This document shows positions 11,842 through 25,000 of a DNA stretch of 64,000 bases, piece after piece (the first letter of the stretch is position 1; the number at the start of each line of letters is the position of its first letter). The DNA is from Lepisosteus oculatus. Its lineage: Eukaryota; Chordata; Actinopteri; Semionotiformes; Lepisosteidae. Both the position numbers and the translations under genes were made by a program. Location: the NCBI RefSeq assembly GCF_040954835.1, contig NC_090709.1, forward strand, positions 40,218,975 through 40,282,974, in the 5' to 3' direction. The notes below the pieces were generated by a model. That model was not told the origin of the DNA. It worked only from the letters and a program-made list of their open reading frames with translations, and did not search any database.

Positions 11842-11999
11842 CATCTTCAATATATAGAGAACATGTATTAGAATTCATATTAATTAAATACAGTTATTTT
11901 ATAACGATCATCACGCACAGTTACACCCCTGAAACATCCGGTGGTGGTTATATTAATTGCAGACTTATATTAAAAAAGAGACAAATACTGATATTTGTT

Positions 12000-12320
12000 T
12001 TAAAGAAAAATATGTTATGTTAAGCTTGAGCCCCATCGAAAACAATACTAAAATATCGTTTGTAATACATTTAATTATTATAACGGCACGTGGTCTGGGA
12101 AGAATCCTATGTTTGAGCATATTTAAGTGGATGTAAACGACTCTTTCTACAGACGAACAAGTAATAGGTTTATTCCATGCTGAAAGTGGCGCGGACGTCA
12201 TCTTTATATAATTTGTTAAAACTTTTTTCAGGATGTGAATGTATTTTGTTATATGTACCCCTGACGATGTTTTGAAATGTTATATGGACTCTTGCTTGTA
12301 TTGTACTTTTCGTTATTGTT
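12000..12320 (+). repeat. Dispersed repeat, copy 1 of 3
   Basis: A diverged copy of a family shared with 21170-21410 and 40570-40940. The shared core runs from a gaatcctatgtttgagca-like segment through gatgtaaacg and tacagacga to cccctgacgatg and an AT-rich end. All three copies are in the same orientation. I cannot name the family. Confidence 0.6.
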
Positions 12321-12989
12321 TATGCATGAATATTTTTTCTCGGTGATGTTCGGTCAGCGAGAGTCCGGATACTCACTGCTCACGCCGGTCAGCCGCCTCC
12401 GAGGTTCAACTTCGGCGCCTCAAACACACCCGTCTGTTGAAAACCCGGCTACTTCATGGCCCACGGCGAGGTCAGACCCCAGTTAAGAGTCTTCAGGTCT
12501 CAGCTGAGACTCTTGTTATTATTATTAATTATAACGTGTCTATGAACACATGATCTATGAGCACCGGCGAGGGATTGTGACGTCAGAGGAGTCTGGCGAG
12601 CACAAGGGGGCGGAGCTAATGGGCTTTTCGGTGCCCGATTGGATTACTTTTGTTTACGTAATCAGCGCAGCGCCAGTGACCGAAGTCAACAAGAAGTAGT
12701 GGCAAGTATTAATCGCAGGTAACCAGTGGTTATAAATGTAATATTAACCCATCATAGCAATTAACGGCCCCCTTATGATGACCTCCATACCTAACGTAGG
12801 CTTTCCCAAGACCGTGTTCTAATTCATTTATTCAATAGGTCTAATAAATGGTTTAACAATATTGGATTTCAATGTGATCTTTGACCACAGACTGACACCT
12901 GTGAAAGCTGAAGGATTCAGCACTGCCTTAGACTCTACTTTGTACGATTAATGTACTTACACAGCATAGGAAAGTAAAATGTCCCAAAC
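12321..12989. other. Intergenic, no gene seen
   Basis: Moderately GC-rich at 12350-12480, then AT-rich. No splice-bounded reading frame with recognisable homology was found. Confidence 0.4.
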
Positions 12990-13136
12990 AAGTGGCTGTA
13001 CAGACGAGCCCCCTGTCTGTCCTGACTGGAGGAGCTCACCCAGCTGTGTCTGGAGAGAAGCCAGGGTATCGACTTCAAGCAGAGGGCTGGGCAGCTTGTT
13101 CCCCACCCCCACCCCCCTCTGTGTACAGAAGAGCCC
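12990..13136. repeat. Solitary copy of the 121-bp unit
   Basis: Matches the tandem repeat at 5397-5922 over its full length, including actggaggagctcacccagc and gggctgggcagcttgttccc. It shows that the unit disperses outside the array. Confidence 0.9.
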
Positions 13137-13564
13137 TTCATTTTACTTTTCATTGACCTGTGTGTTCATTACGCAAAGTGTCTGTTCCTCCGATCCCACT
13201 GTTACCAGTTTTAAACTGGAGCAGGAACGGACAGCCCTGCTGTAAGGAAAACCAGTTTCCTGTTGCAGTGGTGTTGTTGGGCCAGTAGGTGGCTCTCTAC
13301 GCCAAGCAACACCGATGGACTGATGAGCTGGGTTGTCCCGTCAGTAAGAGTGCTCATGACTTGAGAGATTTGTGAGTGGCAAAAGTAGACGCCAGTATCT
13401 TGCTTTTATTTTTGAGACAAGTGTCTAAAAAATAAATAAATTACAATGTAGAAAATAAGGCAGATGGGCCAAATATAGGCAGCCCAGAGTTCACGTCTCA
13501 TTTGCTAACTCAATTCACAGTACTGTACTCTCAGCTCTTACAGGTGATGCTCTGATTTACTGCA

Positions 13565-14022
13565 AACTGTGTGTGTGTGTGTGTGTGAGAATGTGTGTGT
13601 GCATTTGTGAGTCTGTGTGTGTTGTGCGTATGTGAATGTGCGTGTATGTTCATTTGTGTGTGTGTGTGAGTATATGAGTCTGTGCATTAGTGTGTGCAAG
13701 TGTTCGAGTGTGTGTGTGTGCACGCGCCTGCGTGTGTGTGTGAGTGATTGTATGAGTGTGTGTGAATGTGTGTGTAAGTGTACTGTATAAGTATTGTATG
13801 TGTGTTTGTGAGTGGTGTAAGTGTATGAGTGTGTGCGTGTGAATCTGTGTGGGCATTTGTGAGTCTGTGTGCATTGTGCATATGTGAACGTGTGTGTTTG
13901 TTCATTTGTGTGTGCGTTTATGAGTGTGTGTGTGTGAGAATATGAGTCTGTGCATTAGTGTGTGCAAGTGTTCGAGTGTGTGTGTGTGCACTTGCGAGTG
14001 TATGCGAGTGTGTGTGTGTGGC
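13565..14022. repeat. Long GT-rich tract with an internal duplication
   Basis: An imperfect TG tract of about 460 bp. The block gagtctgtgcattagtgtgt plus gcaagtgttcgagtgtg occurs at about 13675 and again at about 13943, so part of the tract was duplicated as a roughly 268-bp unit. Alternating purine-pyrimidine sequence of this kind can form Z-DNA. Confidence 0.9.
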
Positions 14023-14559
14023 CTCTATCTGCGTCACCTGCAGGGCTGACAGAGCTGAGCTACTGCACAGGATACAGGCTGTGGCTTCCTGTCAGTGCAG
14101 AAGTACATCACGCAGGGGGTCTGCAAAGCACCTCCGTGTGCTGTGTTGAATTCGCTTCTCATTTCGGTTTGCTGGCGAATGTAGACAATCCACACATCAG
14201 CAGCTTCCAAACTACTGCATTCCCGGTGTGGACAAACATCGCAGAACAATCAGGTTAAGTCTGACTGAATCTCCTGATTCAAGCGATATCTGTGTCCAGA
14301 GGGCTGGGATCTTTCCCGAACAGTAACATTAAAATTAATAAACACAGTGCAAGAGGAAGATACTGCAGGTGAAATTACAAATTTAATGATGACAAGAAGA
14401 AGATCTGAAGTTGTGTGACATAAATTAAATACATTTTGAACAACCACTGAACATTCGTTCAACAATTATTGAATAGTCATCCAACTTTTTTTTCCATTTC
14501 CGGGTTGACAAGGACCAAGAGTCTATCCCAGCAAGCAACAGGCACAAGGCAGGGTACAC
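14023..14559. other. Intergenic, no gene seen
   Basis: Unique-looking sequence between two repeat arrays. Its right end (gtctatcccagcaagcaaca) resembles the usual flank of the ctggacaggacaccag minisatellite in fish genomes. Confidence 0.4.
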
Positions 14560-14740
14560 CCTGGACAGGACAGCAGTCCATCACAGGACACACACACACA
14601 CACACACCCTGTACAGGACACCAGTCCATCACAGGACACACACACACACACACACACTCACACACCCTGGACAGGACACCAGTCCATCACAGGACACACA
14701 CACACACACACACACCTGGACAGGACACCAGTCCATCACA

Positions 14741-14784
<44 letters not shown>

Positions 14785-15583
14785 CCTGGACAGGACACCA
14801 GTCCATCACAGGAGACGCACACACTCACACCCTGGACAGGACACCAGTCCATCACAGGACACACACACACACGCACACACCCTGGATAGGACACCAGTCC
14901 ATTGCAGGACACACACACACACTCACACACCCTGGACAGGACACCAGTCCATCGCAGGACACACACACTCACACACCCTGGACAGGACACCAGTTCATCA
15001 CAGGACACACACACTCACACACCCTGGACAGGACAGCAGTCCATCACAGGACACACGCACGCACGCACGCACCCTGGACAGGACACCAGTCCATCACAGG
15101 ACACACTCACACACCCTGGACAGGACACCAGTCCATCACAGGACACACTCACACACCCTGGACAGGACACCAGTCCATCACAGGACACACACACACTCAC
15201 ACACACTGGACAGGACACCAGTTCACCACAGGACACACTCACACACCCTGGACAGGACACCAGTCCCTCACAGGACACACACACACACACACACACACTC
15301 TGGACAGGACACCAGTCCATCACAGGACACACACACACCCTGGACAGGACACCAGTCCCTCACAGGACACACACACACACACTCTGGACAGGACACCAGT
15401 CCATCACAGGACACACACACACCCTGGACAGGACACCAGTCCCTCACAGGACACACACACACACACACTCTGGACAGGACACCAGTCCATCACAGGACAC
15501 ACACACACCCTGGACAGGACACCAGTCCATCACAGGACACACACACACCCTGGACAGGACACCAGTCCATCACAGGACACTGA
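14560..15583. repeat. Minisatellite, about 47-bp unit, array 2
   Basis: More than 20 units of the same repeat as 590-1345, with CA tracts of varying length. The long open frame across it is low complexity and is not a protein. Confidence 0.95.
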
Positions 15584-15982
15584 CCAGGGAGGAACATGCA
15601 GACTCCTGCACCACCAGCTCGTCCAAGCTTTGGTCAGCACTTTAAACAACACGTTTTCCTTCAGATCTTTCGGTCCATTTCCCCTCCACTGCCCAGCACA
15701 AACAAGATACGGATTAGGAAACACAAATGAGCCGGAAACAAGACAAGCCAATGAAGCTGGGACGTACAAGCGCGTTGGGCTGCATTTCCCCTCAGATCTG
15801 CAGGTGTGCCTGGTCCACCCGCGGGGGAGCATCAAGAGCAGAGCAGTGAGGTGGGGCAGGGCGCGACCACTCTTCTATTCATATCCCCCCGAAGCCCCAG
15901 CCTCAGAGAGCTTCCTGTGAAACAGCACAGCGGGCGCGGGCAGGCAGAGAGGCGGGAGGAGAGGGGGATGACAAGCGCCGCT

Positions 15983-18900
15983 TCACCCTGACAGGTTCCG
16001 GGCTCGCGGCCGGGGGAGAAGATCGCTCCGCCCGCTTCCGGCCTCTCGGTCCCCGGCCGGCCTCATGATCTCGTACACGTCCTGCTGCCGTCCCTTCCCC
16101 TGGGGACACACACACAGAGGCTGGGCTCAGGAGACGAGCGAGGAAGACGCGGCGTGTCCCGTCTTGTGCCTCTGCAGAACATTAATGCTGGGATTCTCAT
16201 AGCCCTCCGGTCGGCGTCCCTGCCGCTGAAAGCAGACAGAGGCTTGCGATGTCCGGGTCACAGTATCCCACTGCGAACTGTGAGCTGTAACCGCCAGACA
16301 ATTCTAGGACCTCCGAGACAGAATGAGCAGAAGCCCAAGGACTGATCTAGGAGACACTGTACGAGGATGGGGTTTCTGTGTGCTGCTGACAGCTGCCATC
16401 AGTTATTACTGTGAAACAGGCCTCTCTCTGTGCTCACTGTGACACACCTGGGGTCTGAAGAATTTATTCCAGAAGACCAGTACTGCAACATGTGCTTGAA
16501 CTGCTTTGGTATCACTTAACATCCAAATGCCGAAACAGATGCGCAAGATATTCTAATTTTGCATTCTGCCACTTATGAAGGACAACTCAAAAACAAAATA
16601 CCTGCACGAGGCTTCTGTCTCCTTTTCTGTCCTGTGGCCGGCCTGGAAATTAAAACAAAACCTCATAAGACTGGACATAATTCCTCCATTCCTCTCTCTG
16701 CAACGTACACACAGTTACCTGTCTGTCTCAGCTGTGTGTAAAATACTGCTCCCGCTGTCAGTGTTTCACCCCACTGTCAGATCAGGAGCCCTTGGAGGCT
16801 AATAATTAAGCAATAAACAGGTCTCATGGCAAAGAATCCCAAAGAATTCACCTAGTTTCAATATTACAACTGCAGCAATAGGTTCTAAAATGATTTGATA
16901 AACATAATTTCTGCATACCATATCATAAAATTAATTTTTAAAGATTCCAACATATAGGAAGGGATCCACTTGAATCCCTTACAACCCCACCTGGGAGACA
17001 CACAGCGATCATTGTGCACCAGTAACCCCACCTGGGAGACGCACAGCGATCATTGTGCACCAGTAACCCCACCTGGGAGACACACAGCGGTCGTTCTGCA
17101 CCAGTGACCCCACCTGGGAGACACACAGTAATCATTCTGCACCAGTAACCCCACCTGGGAGACACACAGCGATCATTGTGCACCAGTAACCCCACCTGGG
17201 AGACGCACAGCGATCATTGTGCACCAGTAACCCCACCTGGGAGACGCACAGCGATCAATCTGCACCAGTAACCCCACCTGGGAGAGCTTGTCTATTAAAC
17301 TAGTTTGTTTATTAAAAGCAGCAGCGAAAAGGCTACTTTCTTATTTTATTTTTTTATTACACCAAAGACAAAAAAAGGTGTGCACAAAAGTACTTCTTGA
17401 AGGTTTGCAGCTATCAGCATCCAAGCTTCTTCGCAGTCTCAGCTCTCACAGAGCTGTGGTGTGCTTAGAGGTCAAACCTCACACACGTACCGAACAAGAG
17501 CACCAACTCATACAGAGAGAACTGCATTCTGGAAATGACCAGCAGCTGTGACCTGTCACCGGCCCTGGTCACCTTACTGAAGCACTCAACTGGAAATTCT
17601 TGTCAAGAGCGCCACCTACTGGTCGACCAACAGCATATAATTATATTTTTCTGAAATCACTGTTAGCATTGCGCACGGACAGTGTGCAGAGTGAACGCAT
17701 ACCTGGTCTGTCAAAGAGACAGAAGACGAAGCACGATGTCATCAGGGTGGAGAGAGGAGGAGCAACGATCAGGATGATCAGGCATGACCAGCCGATTCCA
17801 GAGGGATGTTCGCCATTTTCCTTCGATGATAATTCTAAAAAGAATTTTTGACTGTTTTTCAGATTTTTATTTTAAATTATTAAATTAGCAAATTATTTTC
17901 TTAATTTACGTATTGTTTTATTTTTTTACATTGATATCAGACTGGTGAGGTCAGTAAGCAGGTTGTTCTCTCCTACACTGATCCTCAGTCTGGTTCTGTT
18001 TCCGATGTGAATCTCTCTCTCTGCAGTACAGATCATCCCTCTTCACAAATAAACTGTTCTCACCTTCTCCATGGAGCCTCAGCCTGGTGCCTTTTCCTAT
18101 CTGTACCTCTCCCCTCTCTCTGGTGGTGCAGTAGTACAGTCCCTGGTCTGTCTCTGTGACCCCCTCAATCCTCAGACTGGAGGAGTTAGTGGAGGGGTTC
18201 AGCACCAGGCTGAAGCGAGAGTCCGGTCTTATCACGTAGTAAAAAGGCTCAGTCTGCTGCTCCACTTGGTTCTTACTGGCTATAATCCTCAGAGCCAGGG
18301 TCTCGTTACGCTGCAGAAACCAGGTGGTCTCGTGTCGGAGCTCGAGGTCACAGGGCAGGGTGACTGTGTCCCCCAGACTGACTGCTCCAGAGACCACAGC
18401 CCACACAGCAGCGCCTGCAGAGGTTCGAGAAAGGAGAGCATTTGGCTACTCGGCAGAGAAAATGGCGTTGCATGATCCCGAACATTCTTCTAGGGAGGGG
18501 AAAGTGGGAAAACTGCTTTCAGCCCAGAATCGGCACAGATTCTGCTGAACTCAACAGGACACCCAGCTGAGTTCATATAATGCCTTGCGAAAGGATTCTG
18601 ACCCTGGCAAAGATTCCACGCTGTGTTACTTTAAAGTTCGCAGTGATGACACTTCAAAGTAGCAATACAAATTTGTTGCAAAAAACGTCCACCTCCACAC
18701 GTTCAAAGCAAAACAGAAACAGAGGGAAGTAAGTAGATCATCCATAGGAAAGAAGAAAAGGAAAAGTCACGACTGCTTAAGTATTCCAAACCTTCGTTTT
18801 GCACTGGCCAGACGCAATTAATTCCAGGTGCACAAAACTATTTTAACACGTCGCACAAACGGTTGAGTGGCCTCTGTCGGTTTGCGTCAATTGAGTTTCT

Positions 18901-19450
18901 CACGATTTCTGAATGAACACACGTTTATTCATCTCTACTTCAAGGACCTAAATGTGAAAGCCAGCGAAAAAGCTAAATAAATCGAATACGCTTTGCAGCA
19001 CAGAGGATTCTCCGATCATTTCGGGAGGCAGCTTAAAGTTGGCTACAGCTGTTCTTCCTGCATGAACTGTGAACAGTACATCTTTAGTAATAAAGTATTA
19101 AGCTGCACAGAGAAATTAAGAGCCCATATTGCACTTTAATGTCTCTGTGCATTTTCTCTCCCTTTAGGGAAATCTTGAAATCCCACTATCTTGCAGAACG
19201 GCCTGGTTACAACGTCGCCAGACACCACACTTTTCACACAGAATGAAAAGCGCCAAGAACTTCTCTCCCCCTGCCCAAGCCTGGAGATTTCCAAAGTCAT
19301 GTTTTAAGTGTTCGAGTCTCCCTCATCATATCAGCCCTTGTCGTTGATACAGACGCTCCTGAAATAAATGTCATGACAGGACACCTTTGATGATTTAAGG
19401 TACTCACTGGCGGAGAGGAACAGAGCAAGGGGGCTGCACGGCGCCGACAT
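15983..19450 (-). CDS. NITR-like V-set receptor, minus strand
   Basis: Probable single-V immune receptor. Exons: leader 19408-19450 (MSAPCSPLALFLSA, donor gtgagt), V-set 18064-18414 (351 nt; TLPCDLE, TTWFLQR, DQGLYYC, J-like IGKGTRLRL) and transmembrane 17703-17834 (core GWSCLIILIVAPPLSTLMTS). These three join in phase 1. Two possible cytoplasmic end exons both start in phase 0: 16127-16225, with EGYENPSI and a stop at 16127, and 15983-16099, with QQDVYEIMRPAG and a stop at 15983. The latter aligns with the last exon of the gene at 22073-25229. A linking exon (phase 1 to 0) is expected between 16226 and 17702, but I could not place it, so the tail is incomplete. The YEIM and YENP motifs may be phosphotyrosine docking sites, which is inference. 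It is head-to-head with the gene at 22073. Confidence 0.75.
16982..17285. repeat. Tandem repeat, about 41-bp unit
   Basis: About seven units of agtaaccccacctgggagac plus acacagcgatcattgtgcacc, inside the predicted intron downstream of the transmembrane exon of the minus-strand receptor. No similarity to the other arrays was noticed. Confidence 0.95.
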
Positions 19451-19654
19451 CGAGCCCCGCCGTCTCGCTGGTGTGAGAGTGAGATAGAGAAGAGGCGTCG
19501 CTGCTCGGGGGGGCAGAATGAACTTGAACTTGGTCAGGAGTCACAGCTGTGTGGGTAGAGAGGACTGACCAATAGGCAGCAGCTCCTTCAGACCTGTCCC
19601 CTCAGTGAGCCACTCCTGACATCTCGCAGAAGACACCAGGAGGAGGGAGAACCT

Positions 19655-20712
19655 CCAGAACCAGGAGACCCCCGGACTAACTGGACAAGGTCTCTCCAGA
19701 ACCAGGGTCACAGACCCCCTGGACTAACTGGACTGGACCTCTCCAGAACCAGGAGACCCCTGGACTAACTGGACAATGTCTCTCCAGAACCAGGGACACA
19801 GACCCCCTGGACTAACTGGACTGGATCTCTCCAGAACCAGCAGGCGCCTTTACTAACTGGACTGGGGCTCTCCAGAACCAGCAGACCCCTGGACTAACTG
19901 GACAAGGTCTCTACAGAACCAGGGTCACAGACCCCCTGGACTAACTGGACTGGACCTCTCCAGAACCAGGAGACCCCCGGACTAACTGGACAAAGTCTCT
20001 CAAGAACCAGGGTCACAGACCCCCTGGACTAACTGGACTGGACCTCTCCAGAACCAGGAGACCCCCGGACTAACTGGACAATGTCTCTCCAGAACCAGGG
20101 ACACAGACCCCCTGGACCAACTGGACTGGACCTCTCCAGAACCAGGAGACCCCCGGACTAACTGGACAAGGTCTCTCCAGAACCAGGGTCACAGACCCCC
20201 TGGACCAACTGGACTGGACCTCTCCAGAACCAGGAGACCCCTGGACTAACTGGACAATGTCTGTCCAGAACCAGGGACACAGACCCCCTGGACCAACTGG
20301 ACTGGACCTCTCCAGAACCAGGAGACCCCTGGACTAACTGGACAATGTCTGTCCAGAACCAGGGACACAGACCCCCTGGACCAACTGGACTGGACCTCTC
20401 CAGAACCAGGAGACCCCTGGACTAACTAGACAATGTCTCTCCAAAACCAGGGTCACAGACCCCCTGGACTAACTGGACTGTACCTCTCCAGAACCAGCAG
20501 GCGCCTTTACTAACTGGACTGGGGCTCTCCAGAACCAGGAGACCCCCTGAGTAACTGGACCGGACCTCTCCAGAACCAGAGTCATAGACCCCTGGACTAA
20601 CTGGACCGGGACTCTCCAAAAACCGAGACCCCCTGAGTAACTGGACTGGACCTGTTCTAACTGGACCGGACCTCTCCAGAACCAGAGTCATAGACCCCTG
20701 GACTAACTGGAC
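19655..20712. repeat. Minisatellite, about 87-bp unit, higher-order
   Basis: About 12 units alternating a gagacccctggactaactgg half with a ggtcacagaccccctggac half. It lies in the roughly 2.6 kb between the divergent leaders at 19450 and 22073, so it may sit in or near a shared promoter region. Confidence 0.95.
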
Positions 20713-21169
20713 AGCCGCTCACTCAGGGCAAGTTGTATCGGACGCAGAAGTTCACATACGGCTTGAAAACACGAAAAAAAGGCCAGGAGTCCCATCCTGG
20801 GAGACAGCTGTCCTGCCACTGAAAGCGCAGTGGCAGGTGCACACAAGCAGTAGGCGTTTCATGGGCACAACAGACCAGACCGAGTTTCAAATGAAAACTA
20901 TTTTTAAAGGCTGACTTCCGCTCATGAGAGGAAGAGGAAACCCCAACCGAAGATGAAGGCCGTTCGCGTTCGGCAAATGGGCGGTTCACTTCCTTTCGAA
21001 TAAGCCCATTAGAAATGCATTTCTTAAACTTATCGAAGCCTGAAGGCACGTTACCGTTAAAAACGCTAATTCGCATTGAATTTTGAATGTTTCCCACTTA
21101 TGCAATTGTAAAGAAAGAGAATATGAAACTTAATATTTCATATTCCTCACTTTACCGAAGCAGCTGAAC
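20713..21169. other. Intergenic, no gene seen
   Basis: Part of the spacer between two divergent receptor genes. The minus-strand open frame of 124 codons here shows no family signature I know. Confidence 0.4.
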
Positions 21170-21410
21170 GCTTGGTAACCGTGGGAACCGACTCTGGGAA
21201 GAGTCCTGCGTTTGAACAGTGCGACGTAGATGTAAAGGCGTGTTTACAGACGACTTCGAAATGTAAAAACGTGAACGCTGTGCGGACCTCGTTTTTATTT
21301 ACTCTGTTTAAACTTTTGTCATGGCGTGCGTATCCCTGCCGACGTTATTGACATGTTACATGTTACTCCTGTCTGTGTTACATCTTTTTCTGTTGTTAAA
21401 ATAAAAAAAA
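21170..21410 (+). repeat. Dispersed repeat, copy 2 of 3
   Basis: Shares gaagagtcctgcgtttgaac, gatgtaaaggcgtgtttaca and gacgacttcga with the copies at 12000 and 40570. It ends in an A-rich, tail-like run. Confidence 0.65.
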
Positions 21411-21599
21411 CAAAACAAGAATCCTAGCACGAATCAAACACGATCGATACAATAACCAGATTAGGTCCTCGACGGTCTGCACTCTAAAACAGAGAATTCC
21501 TCGGGCGATAGAGCTGGTTTATAAAGTCAGGCCAGTCTGTTCTTGGCTATTTAAGCATATATGCTGTCCCCTAGTGACCAAACTGAGCTACTGCAGCGT

Positions 21600-22010
21600 G
21601 GGTTTCTTTGCCGCTGGATGACAATAGTAGCTCTTCCCAGGTCAAGGGGGATCCCCTCCACCACCCCCAGTGTGTACCCCTCCTGGGTGATGCGCCAGTC
21701 CGCTCAGGACACAGCAGCTCTCAGTGGGGAGGAGAGCAGAGGGATGGAGCCAGTTCAGAGAGGGGGGTTTATTAGGAGGCCATGATGGGTCAAGACCAGG
21801 GGGGTATTTGACCAGGACACTGGGGTAACACCCCTACTCTTCTCCAGAGACACCCCGGGATTGTTAATGAGCACAGAGAGTCAGGACCTCGGTTTGACGT
21901 CTCATCCGAAGGACGGCGCCTGTTTACAGTCCAGTGTCCCCCGTCACTATACTGGGGCATCAGGACCCACACAGACCGCAGGGTGAGAGCGCCCCCTGCT
22001 GGCCCCACTC
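21600..22010 (+). repeat. Dispersed repeat, same family as 27515-27955
   Basis: Matches 27515-27955 over about 400 bp, including gaccaggacactggggtaac, attgttaatgagcacagaga, agtccagtgtcccccgtcac and agagcgccccctgctggccc. It ends about 60 bp before the leader exon of the receptor at 22073. Confidence 0.9.
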
Positions 22011-22072
22011 ACACCTCCTTAATAAGCTTCAATGTCAGGTGTCATTTTTGCAGTGGTGAGACAGAAGCCGAG

Positions 22073-25000
22073 ATGGACGGACGCAAGGTGGGCTCTACTC
22101 TTTTCGTCACCTGTGAGTACTTATTCAGATCAGCATTTTACACCAAAAAGCCGCCTCAAAAGTCTTCCTTGACGTGCTGCGCGTTTTCTGGGCGCGCCGA
22201 TCTAGAAACGACACTTCACAATCTTTCCCGTCTTCAAATGAAGGCTCAAGTGTCAGTACGAGTAACTTAAAACACCTTTTCACCTTCTGTTTGTTTGTGC
22301 AGTTGTTTGAGAGCTTAGTTCTAGCCTTATTAGTACAGTAAACCTTTACTGAACAGAACTGACACTTGTCACATGTGGTTTCAATTAGTCACTGAAACAA
22401 GCTCTGCTTTCAAGTAACAAGCAACACACTTGGGAAACGAGCACAGAGAAAGACTTTATAGGTCAAAATTAAATGCAACAGAAAATGTAGGAGAAATATC
22501 CCGTAGTAAGAGTGTGGCATGAAATGGAAGTTTTCAAACACGCCGGTTAACTACATTCGATGTTTTTAAAATGGTGTTGGAATTTCCCTACTGCTGCTGC
22601 AGCTGCATATCTGCCTACAGACGTGCCAGATTCGAACACAGACAAAGCAACAGTGAGCTATTCCTCGAGAAGCAGAGAACTGTAATTTTTTTATTTTACA
22701 GCTATAATGTGCAACAAAACCTAGTTCCACGGTTTCTTCTAGGGTGAAGAGAAACAACGACTGCCTATTTCTCAGATTAGGGGGTTAAAAGAACATTTTT
22801 CAGGAAAATCTCTGATGGAAATATACAGCCATCTCAAACAACCCAAGACCATCTTACACTCCCAGATCTCTGAAATCAGATGCGAGAGTCGTCGGACATT
22901 CTCAGGACCGCCGAGCAACACTGAGTAACCAAATGCTCTCCTTTCTCGAACCTCTGCAGGCGCTGCTGTGTGGGCTGTGGTCTCTGGAGCAGTCAGTCTG
23001 GGGGACACAGTCACCCTGCCCTGTGACCTCGAGCTCCGACACGAGACCACCTGGTTTCAACACCATAACGAGACCCTGGCTCTGAGGATTTTAGCCAGTA
23101 AGAACCAAGTGGAGCAGCAGACTGAGCCTTTTTACTACGTGATAAGACCTGACTCTCGCTTCAGCCTGGTGCTGAACCCCTCCACTGCCTCTCCTGATCT
23201 GAGGATTGAGGGGGTCACAGAGACAGACCAGGGGCTGTACTACTGCGCCACCAGAGAGAAGGGGGAGATTCACATTGGACAACGGAGAAGACTTCAAATT
23301 GGTGAGAATAAAGCTATCTTCCCCCCCTAGGCATGTAGGTAGGTACTGGTACAGTTCAATGACCCAGAGTGAGGAGTGCACACTTTTTATACAGTAGGAA
23401 TAACTGGTAACAGGACAGTAACGAAACCATTTATCCATCTCCGATTTAGAAAACACGTTTCACGTAGTTTCCCCATGAACCACCACAGTGTATCAGCAAT
23501 AACCACTAACAGCTGAAGGACGCCTTGTTTTTGAAGAGGGTGTATTCTGTGTGGAAAAGAACAGAGTCCTGTTTCGGCTCACGCTACCGGTTCCGAGCTG
23601 ACAGGGAGGACCACAAGCGATCGGGCACGGGGTCGGCTATCTGGACAGCACCTGGGCCTTGGTGCTTCATGTGTCTCACCACCGCGCGACTCCTGGCTTG
23701 AAATTCAACGCCAAACCGAGCTAAATCGCAGAGACAGATGGGTTTGCTCTGCAGCAACGTCACTTGGATTCCAGAGATCACGGCATTCGTTTCGTGACCT
23801 ACTTCCACAGCGTGCTTTCTCAAGCGAGAATGTTGTGTGCGCTGACCTACGTGCCCCTGTGTTCATTCAAATGTCCAACCAGCACCAGCTTCACCATCTT
23901 CACCATCCTCCTTGTCTTTCCCAAACCCACTGACAATTTAAGTGGTGACGAAGTGGTGACGAAGTGGTGACGAAGAAGAAAATCACTATTTCCGATCAAA
24001 AAGAAAAAGAACGTGATCGAGATCAGATCGCGGGATCGTTATGCCTGTCGTCGCTAGAGACGACTAGTGAAGGAATCTGTGCACCGACTGATACACAATC
24101 GCACACACCTGACACTGCCACACAGCTGTGCACACACACGGATACACAACTTGACCCATCATGGCCTCCTAATCACCCCCCTCTCTGAACTGGCCCCATC
24201 CCTCTGCTCCCCTCCCCACTGATGGATGGTGTGTGGGGAGCGTTCTGGAGCATCATTCGCTGACTGGCACACTTTGGCTGCCGTGGCGTCACATTGGTGG
24301 CGGTAGTGGGATCCTGTGTGAACTGTAAACAGCTTCAGAAGAGGAATAATAAGGGGATTCTTATGTTTAACTTACTAGAGAAGGAAAGGGAGGCCCCCGG
24401 CCCTCCCCAGCACCCCGGAATCGGACTGCCCTGCCTGATCGTGCTGCTGTCGGCCCTCCCCCTGTCCGCCCTGGCCTCGTCCTGCTGCGTCTTCTTCATC
24501 CTCCTCCGCGGGAGAGGTAGGGCCGCCCTCTTCCTCCCTCCGCTGCGTGACAACTGCTCCCGACACCGATTTCCCGTCCTCTCAGCTCGGCCTCAATCTT
24601 TTCATAACAGGCAAAGGACAACGTGGCGCTCGGCACCGGAGCCCAAGACGGGATGCGGCACAGGTACGGTCCGTTCGGCCATTTCCAATGAATTCGGCAG
24701 CGTCGGGATATCTGACAGTCGCGCCTGGCAGTGTTGGGATTGTCCAAACCTGCGACAGAGCCTGCGTTCTCCATCCTTTCCAACGGCTGGTTTCGAGAAC
24801 TACTGAGATCACCAGATACAAGCCCCAAGCATTCCAGTTCCGAGCCTCTTGATACTGTGGTTGAGCACCAGGTAAGCGACACCTCGGGGTGCTCCCCTGC
24901 AGCTGTGGGGCCGTGCTCGCCAAGCCTGCGGGAAGAGACCGAGCCGAGGGGAGAGATCTGAAGCAGAGAGCAGGATTCAAGAACAGGGGCTGGAGCAGCA

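Noticed and set aside
14469-15920. 483-codon open frame
   Set aside because: Almost entirely minisatellite array 2 (repeated TGHQSITGH-like peptide); no splice or domain support.
17480-17560. Linking cytoplasmic exon of the minus-strand family A gene
   Set aside because: Acceptor/donor pairs exist (for example tttccag/aatgc to gtacgt), but phases or residues do not match the homologous exon at 24611-24663.
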